Shown: positions 52,269 through 59,835 of the stretch, piece after piece
Position numbering within the stretch: the first letter of the stretch is position 1
How the letters are laid out: every line of letters begins with the position of its first letter
From: Aquisphaera insulae
Lineage (GTDB): Bacteria; Planctomycetota; Planctomycetia; Isosphaerales; Isosphaeraceae
DNA: 64,000 nucleotides
Reading direction: 5' to 3'
NCBI RefSeq assembly: GCF_011064615.1
Contig: NZ_JAALJH010000003.1
Span: forward strand, 124,001 to 188,000
The notes under the pieces: model-generated
Told to the model about the DNA's origin: nothing
Database searches by the model: none
The model's input: the letters and a program-made list of their open reading frames with translations, nothing else
Position numbers and translations under genes: made by a program

Positions 52269-53554
52269 ATGCCTGCCCGGATCGTGGAACGAAGCGGGGC
52301 CGGTTTCACCGTCCAGATCACCGTGCCCTACAACCCCTCGATGCTCGACTTCGAGGAGACCCTCCAGCAGCAACTCAACGACGCCGGCGTCCTGGCTACC
52401 CAGGAGGGCCTGAAGCAGTTCGACACCGACGGCTCGCCGATCACCATCGGGGCGACCAAGCTCACCAGCAAGGGGCAACTCCCCAAGGACTACCAGACCC
52501 CCTACGGCGTCGCCACCGTCGGGCGGCACGTCTACCAGGGCCCCAAGGGCGGAGCGACCTACTGCCCTTTGGACCGCGACGCCCGGATCGTCGTCAGTTC
52601 CACACCCAAGTTCGCCAAGATGGTCGCCAGCAAGTACGCCGAGTTCGGCTCGGCCCGCGTCCAGCACGACCTCCGCGACAACCACGGGCGGACCGTCTCG
52701 CGGTGTCTGGTCCAGGACATCGCCGACGCGGTGGCCGCCGTGGCGTTGGCCAAACAGGAGGATTGGAGCTACCAACTCCCGAAGTTGGAGACGCCCCCGG
52801 CATCCGTGGCCCTGAGCCTGGACGGGACCTGCACGCTGATGTGCGAGGACGGCTGGCGGGAGGCGATGGTCGGCACGATCAGCTTCTACGACAAGGCGGG
52901 CCAGCGGCTGCACACGATCTACCTGGCGGCGACGCCGGAGTACGGCAAGGCGACGTTCCTCGGGAGGCTGGAGGCCGAGGTATGCCGGGTCAAGGAGAAG
53001 CACCCGGAGGCCCATTTCGTCGGGATCGCCGACGGGGCCAAGGGGAACTGGGAGTTCCTCGCCAAGCACACCGACACCCAGGTGGTGGACATCTGGCATG
53101 CCGCCGAGTACCTGGGCAAGGCGGCGGCGGTCCTCTACCGGGGCCAGCCGACGGCCCGCGAGATGTGGCTGGAGGAGAATTGCCACACGCTGAAGCACGA
53201 CCCCGGGAGTGCGGCGGCGGTCCTGAAGCAGTTGAGATACCAGGCGAAGATCCGGCCCTGGGCCAAGGCCGACGAGGATGTGCAGCGGGCGATCACGTAC
53301 TTCGCTAACCAAGGCGGGGCGGGCCGGATGGACTACGCCTCGCGGGTGGCGGCGAAGGAGCCGATCGGCAGCGGCGTGACGGAGGCGGCGAGCAAGGTGA
53401 TCGTCTCAAGCAGCGGCTCTGCAACTCCGGGATGAAATGGAAGGAGCCCGGGGCGGCGGCGGTGCTGAGCCTGCGGTGCCTGAGCTACACGCCGGAGCGG
53501 TGGGGCCAGTTCTGGGCGAAGATCGACCGCTGGGGCTTCCCGGTGGCCGCCTGA
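52269..53554 (+). pseudogene. ISKra4-family transposase, frameshifted near the C-terminus
   Basis: ATG 52269 encodes 388 residues in frame (MPARIVERSGAGFTVQITVP), including SLDGTCTLMCEDGWREAM, VGIADGAKGNWEFLAKH and EPIGSGVTEAA, the ISKra4 acidic core. Around 53401-53406 two extra bases shift the frame and it stops at 53433-53435. The conserved tail continues in another frame (KQRLCNSGMKWKEPGAAAVL, then LSYTPERWGQFWAKIDRWGF) to 53552-53554. The protein therefore lacks its normal last 45 residues unless a shift is made, so transposition in cis is probably lost. Confidence 0.82.
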
Positions 53555-53581
53555 GCCGCCGGCCCGTCGGAGGGTGCCCCG

Positions 53582-54055
53582 ATGACCAAAGTGGACTTCT
53601 CCCGGATCGAAGACGCCTTGGCCGTCAGGCTGCCGGACGTGTACCGCCGCCGGGTGGCCCCATTCCCGATCCCGAGGGAGGAAGGAAATACCGAGACCCA
53701 GGTCTGGGACGACGCCGGAGCATTGATCGCCCTGAATCAGCGGCTCCGGGCCGAGGTCGAGGGCTGGCCGCCGTGGCTGTTCGTCATCGGCCAGTCGGTC
53801 GGCGACCCTTGCGGCTATGCTATCGACACCCGCGACCCGGAGTGCCCGGTCTGGTGGCTGGAGCAGATGCGACTCGGGCCCGATAGCGGACCATCCCAGG
53901 GGCCGTTCGACCCATGGTTCTCGCACTGGGTCACGGATACCTCGGAAGAGCCGGGCGGGAGCTCCTGCTTCGGGTTGTTGCTCGCGTGGGGGATATTGTC
54001 GGTGATCGTCCTGGTGGCATGCTGGGTGTGGGTCGTCTACCGAACCGCACGTTGA
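53582..54055 (+). CDS. SMI1/KNR4-like protein with C-terminal membrane anchor
   Basis: The 157-residue protein starts at ATG 53582 with GGAGGG 8 nt upstream, 27 nt after the transposase tail. The N-terminal 115 residues look like a shortened SMI1/KNR4 domain (FSRIEDALAVRLPDVYRRRV, then DDAGALIALNQRLRAEVEGW and PWLFVIGQSVGDPCGYAIDT), a fold common among immunity proteins of polymorphic toxin systems. A C-terminal helix (CFGLLLAWGILSVIVLVACW) anchors it to the membrane, which is unusual. It lies within the terminal repeats of the ISKra4-type element, so is probably cargo. No toxin is seen nearby. Confidence 0.72.
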   Translation: MTKVDFSRIEDALAVRLPDVYRRRVAPFPIPREEGNTETQVWDDAGALIALNQRLRAEVEGWPPWLFVIGQSVGDPCGYAIDTRDPECPVWWLEQMRLGPDSGPSQGPFDPWFSHWVTDTSEEPGGSSCFGLLLAWGILSVIVLVACWVWVVYRTAR

Positions 54056-54105
54056 GGATGATGTATCCAGAGCATACCAGGCACATCATTTCTCGGTCAC
54101 ACCCG

Positions 54106-54232
54106 CCAAGGCTCACCCGGTCGCCGGACGGAGCCGGCTCCCACGGGGCTCGCTCGTCGCATCGGCCTGGGGTGGCCACGGCTGGCGCGGTCGCTCCTTG
54201 CCCGTGGTTGATCCGAACGTGAAGCGCTCTAG
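54106..54232. repeat. MITE-like repeat, copy 2, right part (C)
   Basis: 127 bp from the target copy CCAAGG (54106-54111) to CTAG at 54229-54232, by eye identical to the reverse complement of 50088-50214. It completes the 210-bp repeat begun at 52099. The identity suggests a recent common origin of the two repeat copies. Confidence 0.82.
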
Positions 54233-54360
54233 AGTCAAAGTGGAGGACGAGCTTGCTGACATCGATGGCTGAGAAACCGGGCCGCACGATAATGGTTGTC
54301 TCTTTAGGGGACCGATGCAGCCGAGATCGAAAGTCCCGAAGATGCCCGGAGGAGACTGTA

Positions 54361-54576
54361 ATGAGCGACCTGACCCTGGAATCTCTTGCCAGACGAGTCG
54401 CGGCCTTGGAGACGATTGTCGCGAGGGGCGGTGCCCTCTCCCCTAGCAAGAACTGGCGCAAGGCCGTGGGCATGTTTCATGAGAGCGAGTTCATGCGCAA
54501 GGTTGACGAGGAATGTGGTGCGCGGATGCGTGAGGCCGAACGTGAAGCGGCACGTCGTGGAGAGCTAACAGAATGA
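54361..54576 (+). CDS. Antitoxin-like partner of PIN toxin
   Basis: The 71-residue protein starts at ATG 54361 (MSDLTLESLARRVAALETIV) with GGAGGAG 9 nt upstream. A coiled N-terminal helix is followed by a basic-acidic C-terminal half (FMRKVDEECGARMREAEREA). Stop TGA 54574-54576 overlaps the next start, ATG 54573. This size, overlap and partner type fit a VapB-like antitoxin that binds and inhibits the toxin, although no canonical DNA-binding fold is visible in the sequence. Confidence 0.78.
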   Translation: MSDLTLESLARRVAALETIVARGGALSPSKNWRKAVGMFHESEFMRKVDEECGARMREAEREAARRGELTE

Positions 54577-54998
54577 TCCTCCTCGACACGGATCATACGA
54601 CGCTGCTGAAATACCCCGAGAGTGAACGTGGCCGCATGATCGGTCGACTCGAAGCAGTGTCGGCATCCGAAGTGATCGGTGTGACGATCGTCACCGTCCA
54701 GGAAAGGATGCGAGGCTGGCTGGCCGTCATCGCCAAGGAGAAGTCGGCGCTCCGGCAAGTTGCCGGTTATCGCGAGCTTGCCCTGCTATTCGAGTTCTAC
54801 CAGGCCTTTGAGATTGCACCGTTCGATGAGGCTGCTGCACGTCAGTTCGACGAGTTGCGCCAGAAGAAGCTCCGCATCGGGTCGATGGACCTGAAAATCG
54901 CGGCGAGGACGCTGGTCCATCAAGCACTTCTCCTGTCCGCCAACCTTTCCGATTTCCTACAAGTTCCTGGTTTGCGGGTCGAGAACTGGCTGGATTGA
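54573..54998 (+). CDS. PIN-domain (VapC-like) ribonuclease toxin
   Basis: The 141-residue protein has the PIN-domain acidic residues in order: Asp5 in MILLDTDHTTLLKY, Glu near 46 in VTIVTVQERMRGW, Asp near 105 in LRIGSMDLKIAARTLVHQAL, with the third Asp region LSANLSDFLQVPGLRVENW. VapC toxins cleave tRNA or rRNA using magnesium. It overlaps its antitoxin gene by four bases (ATGA), so the two are co-translated. The pair sits beside the ISKra4-type element and MITE repeat, a typical home for stability modules. Confidence 0.88.
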   Translation: MILLDTDHTTLLKYPESERGRMIGRLEAVSASEVIGVTIVTVQERMRGWLAVIAKEKSALRQVAGYRELALLFEFYQAFEIAPFDEAAARQFDELRQKKLRIGSMDLKIAARTLVHQALLLSANLSDFLQVPGLRVENWLD

Positions 54999-55210
54999 TC
55001 GTTGCAGATGGGCAGACCGCCATGGAGTCCGATCTGCAATCCGTTCCAATCGCCTCCAAATACTCGATCAGCTCCATCGTCCCGAGACAATCAATGACAA
55101 TCGTCCGAGAGCAACCCCGTCAGCGGAGACCGGCCCGGGGTTGAGGCGCGGCCGACACTTTCGCGAGAATGCACGACGGCCAGGAAGTTCATCCTCGTTC
55201 AGGAGCCGCC

Positions 55211-56491
55211 ATGATCCCGCCTCGACCAACAGGCCCGGGCCGAGCCGCCCGCTTCTTCGTCCTCGCCCTCCTCGTTCCGTTCGCGATCCGCGAGGCGACG
55301 GCCGGCGACGAGATCCCTCCCGTCTCCGACCGGGCGAAGGCCGTCCATGCGTCCGGCCTGCTCTGGGACGGGCATAACGACCTCCCCTGGGAGCTTCGCG
55401 CCAAGGGGGACATGGCACTCACCAAGTTCGACCTCTCGAAGCGCATGAAGGTCGGCCAGACCGACATCCCCCGCCTCCGCGAGGGGGGCGTCAAGGCCCA
55501 GTTCTGGTCGGTCTACATCCCGAGCGAGCACGCCAACCCGGCCAAGACCGTCATCGAGCAGATCGACCTGGTCCACCGCCTGGTCGCCAAGTACCCCAGG
55601 GACCTGGAGCTCGCCCTGACCGCCGACGACGTGGAGCGGATCGTCAAGGAGGGGAAGATCGCCTCGCTGATCGGCATGGAAGGGGGGATCGCCATCGAGA
55701 ACGACCTCGCCATGCTCCGCGCCTTCCACGCGTTGGGGGCCCGCTACATGACCCTCACCCACAATTCGACGCTCGACTGGGCCGACGCCGCCAACGACAA
55801 GCCGAAGCACGGCGGCCTCACCCCCTTCGGCGAACGCGTGGTGAAGGAGATGAACCGGCTGGGGATGCTCGTGGACATCTCGCACGTCTCGGTCGCCACC
55901 ATGGACGACGCCCTCCGGGTCACCAAGGCCCCGGTCATCGCCAGCCACTCGAGCGCCTTCGCGCTCTGCCCCTCGCCGCGTAACGTCCCCGACGAGATCC
56001 TCGCCCGCGTGAAGGAGAACGGCGGCGTGGTGATGGTGAACTTCTACTCCAACTTCATCGTGGCCGACGCCGCGAAGAAGGTGAGGGCTGCTCGCGAGGC
56101 GATCCTGGCCCGCTACCCCGACCCGGCCGCCGGCAAGAAGGCGCTGGAGGAATGGTACAAGACCGAGGGGAAGACCCTGGGCCGCGGCACGATCAAGGAC
56201 GTGGCGGACCACATCGACCACATCGTCAAGGTCGCGGGGATCGATCACGTCGGCCTCGGCTCCGACTTCGACGGCATCAACCGCTGGCCCGTCGGCCTCG
56301 ACGACGTCTCCACCTACCCGCGGATCACCGACGAGCTCCTCCGCCGCGGCTATTCCGAGTCCGACGTTCACAAGGTCCTGGGCGCCAATGTCCTCCGCGC
56401 GTTCCGCCGGGCCGGCGAGGTCGCCAAGCAGCTCCAGTCCGAGGTCCCGCCGGAGGTGGACGAGATCACCCCCGAGCCGCACGACGACTGA
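55211..56491 (+). CDS. M19 family membrane dipeptidase
   Basis: The 426-residue exported zinc enzyme resembles renal dipeptidase. A signal segment (AARFFVLALLVPFAIREATA) is followed by the M19 ligands: WDGHNDLPWE near residue 54, GMEGGIAIEND near 158 (bridging Glu), TLTHNSTLDWAD near 180 (His), MLVDISHVSVATMDDA near 225 and SHSSAFALCPSPRNVPDE near 248 (His), with GLGSDFDGIN near 355 in the substrate pocket. It hydrolyses dipeptides, and some members also cleave beta-lactams. The ATG 55211 start has AGGAG 5 nt upstream. Confidence 0.93.
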   Translation: MIPPRPTGPGRAARFFVLALLVPFAIREATAGDEIPPVSDRAKAVHASGLLWDGHNDLPWELRAKGDMALTKFDLSKRMKVGQTDIPRLREGGVKAQFWSVYIPSEHANPAKTVIEQIDLVHRLVAKYPRDLELALTADDVERIVKEGKIASLIGMEGGIAIENDLAMLRAFHALGARYMTLTHNSTLDWADAANDKPKHGGLTPFGERVVKEMNRLGMLVDISHVSVATMDDALRVTKAPVIASHSSAFALCPSPRNVPDEILARVKENGGVVMVNFYSNFIVADAAKKVRAAREAILARYPDPAAGKKALEEWYKTEGKTLGRGTIKDVADHIDHIVKVAGIDHVGLGSDFDGINRWPVGLDDVSTYPRITDELLRRGYSESDVHKVLGANVLRAFRRAGEVAKQLQSEVPPEVDEITPEPHDD

Positions 56492-56689
56492 CACCGCGAG
56501 GGCCGGGGGGCGCGACGAGCCTTCCGGCGTGAGCCTCGCGCCGTGGGACCGAGCGAAGGAGAGGGCGGCCCTGATCAGACGTCCTCTTCTTGATGAAGCG
56601 TGGGGGCCGGCGTAGTCTCAGGTCGGCATCAAGACCCGCTTGGGCCCCGTGCCTTCAAGCACGATCCCGCGGCCGGGGACCGGTACGCG

Positions 56690-57184
56690 ATGGCGAGCGA
56701 AGGAGACCACAGACCGGACCTCTCCGGCAGTGTCCGCCCCGCACCGAACGGTGCCGGTTGGGCCTGGCCGATGGGAGTTCGCGTCCTGGTCGCCGCGATG
56801 CTGGCGATGGCCGGGACGTCCCTCCGGCTGGCGGACGGTGGGCGGCATGGATTTGACGAGGTCCGCGACCGCGAACCGCCCACGCTCCGAGTGGACATCA
56901 ACCACGCCCCGCCGGGCGTGCTGGAGGCCCTCCCGCACGTCGGCCCCAGCCTGTGCGGCCGGATCATCGAGGAGCGGCGAATCCGCCCCTTCTCCTCCGC
57001 CGAGGACCTTCGCCGCCGCGTGAAGGGGATCGGGCCCGCGACCCTGGCACGGCTCCGCCCTTACCTGTCCTTCACGGAACGAGGGGCCCACGATGCCGAC
57101 CCCGCGCCCGTCGATGGGCCTCGATCCGCCGCCCCCGTCACGATCGCCCGCGCGTCGGCGAGGACGGCCAGGAGGTCGCCCTGA
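56690..57184 (+). CDS. ComEA-like helix-hairpin-helix protein
   Basis: The 164-residue protein has a membrane helix (MGVRVLVAAMLAMAGTSLRL), then a helix-hairpin-helix DNA-binding module in the C-terminal half: VDINHAPPGVLEALPHVGPS, then LCGRIIEERRIRPFSSAEDL and VKGIGPATLARLRPYLSF. ComEA-like proteins bind incoming DNA at the membrane during natural transformation. The start at ATG 56690 is the first Met that keeps a membrane anchor without a long leader; ribosome site weak. It converges on the cytochrome gene. Confidence 0.8.
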   Translation: MASEGDHRPDLSGSVRPAPNGAGWAWPMGVRVLVAAMLAMAGTSLRLADGGRHGFDEVRDREPPTLRVDINHAPPGVLEALPHVGPSLCGRIIEERRIRPFSSAEDLRRRVKGIGPATLARLRPYLSFTERGAHDADPAPVDGPRSAAPVTIARASARTARRSP

Positions 57185-57215
57185 AGTCGATCGCCGGGTG
57201 GGAACCTCGATCCCC

Positions 57216-58580
57216 TCAGAGCGTCTTGAGGTACTCGATCAGCTCCATCCTCTGCTCCTCCGTGAGCTTGTCCCCGAATGTGTGGCCCTGGTTGCCCAGG
57301 CCGTGGCGGCGGGTGTCATAGACGAAGTGGGCCTCGCGGGTGGGCTTCCGCGGGGCGGCGGGATCGGGAGGGTCCACGACCTGGTAGTTCCAGCCCACGT
57401 TGCGGGCGTCGTAGTGCTCGAGGCCCGTCGAGGGAGGACGCGTGAATCGGGCCGGACGCTCCGACGAAAGCAAGAGGGCGTGGAGCGTCGGGATCGAGCC
57501 GTTGTGGAGGTAGGGGGCGGTCGCCCAGATGCCGTCGAGGGGCGGGGCCTGGTACCCGACCCGGGCGGGACTCACGCGGTGATGCTCGGCGAACCAGGAG
57601 GCGTTGTAGTGCTCGACGGCCCGGTCGGAGATCCCCATCAGGCGGGCGGGATCGGTCCCGACGACGTCGATCGGGACGATCTTGCTGGGATAGGATCGGT
57701 CGGGGCCATAGGTGCCGTGGCAGCGGGCGCACGATCGCTCGAAGATCTCCTTCCCGCGGGCGGCACGCGGGGCATCGACCGCCAGCGGGTAGGCGGGGGG
57801 CTCGATGCTCCGGATATACGCGTGAATGTCGGCGAAGGTCGGCTCCAGGGCCTCGAACTCCGATCGCGACTTGTCGGCGAGCAGGAACTGCATGATCGAC
57901 CGGACCGAGGCGGCCGGCGTCCGACCGTCCTGGTACATCGTGGCCTTGGACTTGAGCGTCCACCAGGCCGGGGCATCCAGCTCCGGGAGATTGGCGCCGA
58001 GCAGGAGCGGGAAGACGCGGCGGGAGAGGTCCGGGTTCCTCACGCTCAGCAGGACCACCGACATCATCCCCGCGTTCACGGTCCCGCGCGCCGTGTTGAT
58101 GGTGAACGGGACTAGCGGAGGCTTCCGGCCGTCGGCCCGGAACAGGTCGAAGAGCAGGAGCTCGTAGTCGACGGTCGAGTTCGGCAGGCCGACGTAACTC
58201 TTGCCCCCGATCGAGCCCCCGTGACAGGCCATGCAGTCGACCTGAAACCCCGTCCTCGTCCCATCGGCCTTCTTCGACCAGCGAAGGCCCATCGGCAAGC
58301 CCTCGTTGTCATACGGAGCCGGGTGGAGACCGTAGTAGTCGGCGAAGGCCCGGGCGTAGCCGTCGGGATCGGCGACCGGGTCGGGGGCGGATGTGGTGCC
58401 CCAGAGCTTCCACGCATTCCGATAGGCGTCGATCCGCCACTCTGCTTTCAGGTAGCTGTGGGCCAGAAGCGCACTGCGGCCTCGCAACGCGGCCGAGGCG
58501 TCCTGGTTCGAAGGCGCGGGATGTTCGTCCGCCGAGTTCGCGGCCAGGATGGACGCGAGCAGGAGAGTCTGAACAAACAT
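57216..58580 (-). CDS. Di-haem c-type cytochrome, secreted
   Basis: The 454-residue protein has a short signal peptide (MFVQTLLLASILAANSADEH) and two haem-binding motifs: CMACHGG near residue 124 and CARCHGTYGPDRSYPSK near 290. The second domain carries the Met-containing and loop features of peroxidase-like di-haem cytochromes (PLDGIWATAPYLHNGSIPTL near 360). Many planctomycetes use such proteins in periplasmic electron transfer; a specific substrate is not evident. ATG 58580 has GGGGAG 10 nt upstream. Confidence 0.85.
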   Translation of the reverse strand: MFVQTLLLASILAANSADEHPAPSNQDASAALRGRSALLAHSYLKAEWRIDAYRNAWKLWGTTSAPDPVADPDGYARAFADYYGLHPAPYDNEGLPMGLRWSKKADGTRTGFQVDCMACHGGSIGGKSYVGLPNSTVDYELLLFDLFRADGRKPPLVPFTINTARGTVNAGMMSVVLLSVRNPDLSRRVFPLLLGANLPELDAPAWWTLKSKATMYQDGRTPAASVRSIMQFLLADKSRSEFEALEPTFADIHAYIRSIEPPAYPLAVDAPRAARGKEIFERSCARCHGTYGPDRSYPSKIVPIDVVGTDPARLMGISDRAVEHYNASWFAEHHRVSPARVGYQAPPLDGIWATAPYLHNGSIPTLHALLLSSERPARFTRPPSTGLEHYDARNVGWNYQVVDPPDPAAPRKPTREAHFVYDTRRHGLGNQGHTFGDKLTEEQRMELIEYLKTL

Positions 58581-59040
58581 GGTGGCGCGACACTCCCCGG
58601 GGCCGTTGGGCGCGGCCCTCGCGATCATGCGACGTGATGTTCGTCTCGGATGATTGTCGCAAAGCGATCGCGAAATGGGAATGGATGCCGGACCGGCCCG
58701 CCCCGTCGACCGCCGAACCGGGCGCCCGGCGGGGCGGATTCGCTCCCCCGCCGAGGCACTCGCGAGCTCACTTCCCCGGATCGCCGGACGCCCGGATTGC
58801 GCGTGCGTCCTGGCACAGCCTCCAAAATAGCGAGACTGGAGGGAGTTTTCCGCCGGGCCTCCATCCGTGGGGTAAACTAGGTTCAGTGTATGTCAATCAC
58901 GGTCGGCCTCGCGTGCAATCGAGGTGACAAGTTCAGGCGAGGACGCCTGAGGCCGGTTGATGGTGCCACGTCATCGACCGAATCCGGCGCATCGTCACCT
59001 GGTCCCGGGGACGGGGACAGTTTCCCATTGAGCTGGCACC
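58581..59040. other. Intergenic region upstream of chemotaxis operon
   Basis: 460 bp with no supportable gene. It contains the chemotaxis operon promoter region and, near 59008-59030, a GGGGACGGGGACAGTTTCCC stretch of a type seen as dispersed GC-rich repeats. The open frames across it are shadows. Confidence 0.5.
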
Positions 59041-59832
59041 ATGAGCAGCGACAGCGGCCTCGAAGACCTCTCGTTGATGGAGCTCTTCCGGTCCGAAGTG
59101 GAGACACATTCGGAGGTGCTGTCCTCCGCGCTGCTCGTGCTCGAGAAGTCGCCGGAGGACACCGCCCGCCTCGAACCGATGATGCGCGCGGCGCACTCGA
59201 TCAAGGGGGCCGCGCGAGTCGTCGGCGTCGACGTGATGGTGGGCGTCTCGCACGCGATGGAGGACTGCTTCGTCGCGGCCCAGCGGGGGAAGCTCAGCCT
59301 CACCCCGGCGGGGATCGACGTCCTGCTCCGGGGCGTGGATCTGATGGGGAAGATCGCGGAGGCGAGCAAGGATCCCCAGGCTGATTTGACGGGCCACTTC
59401 AGCCGGCCGGTGGCGAGTCTTGTCGCCGAGATCGAGGCACTCATCGCCGGTGGAGGTCGGACGAGCGGCCCTCCGCACTCGGCCCCGGGTGCAACCGGCC
59501 CGGCGAGCTCCCAAAAGCCAACCGCGCCGGGAAAGACCACGATCGTCTTCCCGGAGATCCTGGATACGGCGGCCGCGGAGCGGCTGCGCCGCCAGTTCCT
59601 CGAGGCGCTGGAGTGCGGCGACGACCCGATCCGACTCGACCTGCACGCGACTCAGGATCTCGATGTTCAGGGCCTGGTCCTGCTGGCCGCGATTCCTCGC
59701 CACCTCGCGCGGCTTGGCCGAGGACGCCTCCAGCTCTCGGGCATCTCTCGGGCGCTGGCGACGGTGCTGCATGCGACGGGCCTGGACACGAGCTACGACG
59801 TCCGGACCGGCCCGGCGCCAGAGGGTGCGTGA
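59041..59832 (+). CDS. Hpt-STAS protein of chemotaxis operon
   Basis: The 263-residue cytosolic protein combines a histidine phosphotransfer domain (MMRAAHSIKGAARVVGVDV, with phosphorylatable His52) at about residues 5-115 and, after a Pro/Ser/Gly linker, a STAS-like domain (KTTIVFPEILDTAAAERLRR, LDLHATQDLDVQGLVLLAAI) at about 165-255. No serine typical of STAS phosphorylation is obvious. It lies 3 nt before the cheA gene, so the two are co-translated. It could relay phosphate from CheA, an unusual arrangement for the first gene of a chemotaxis operon. Confidence 0.82.
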   Translation: MSSDSGLEDLSLMELFRSEVETHSEVLSSALLVLEKSPEDTARLEPMMRAAHSIKGAARVVGVDVMVGVSHAMEDCFVAAQRGKLSLTPAGIDVLLRGVDLMGKIAEASKDPQADLTGHFSRPVASLVAEIEALIAGGGRTSGPPHSAPGATGPASSQKPTAPGKTTIVFPEILDTAAAERLRRQFLEALECGDDPIRLDLHATQDLDVQGLVLLAAIPRHLARLGRGRLQLSGISRALATVLHATGLDTSYDVRTGPAPEGA

Positions 59833-59835
59833 GCG

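Larger units (their letters stand above)
52188..54105 (+). mobile_element. ISKra4-type element, 1,918 bp, with SMI1/KNR4-like cargo
   Basis: Terminal inverted repeats of 23 bp begin CGGGTGTGACCGAG at 52188-52210, with the complement at 54083-54105 and one mismatch. A 6-bp target duplication CCAAGG flanks it (52182-52187 and 54106-54111). The insertion site is proven inside the window: copy A at 50209-50214 carries the same host repeat with a single CCTTGG and no insert. Within the element are a frameshifted ISKra4-family transposase (52269-53554) and an intact SMI1/KNR4-like membrane gene (53582-54055). Confidence 0.85.

Noticed and set aside
54990..55080. Cytochrome gene remnant encoding MELIEYLEAIG on the minus strand
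   Set aside because: Resembles the last residues of the cytochrome at 57216-58580 but is only about ten residues long and has no haem motif; chance cannot be excluded.
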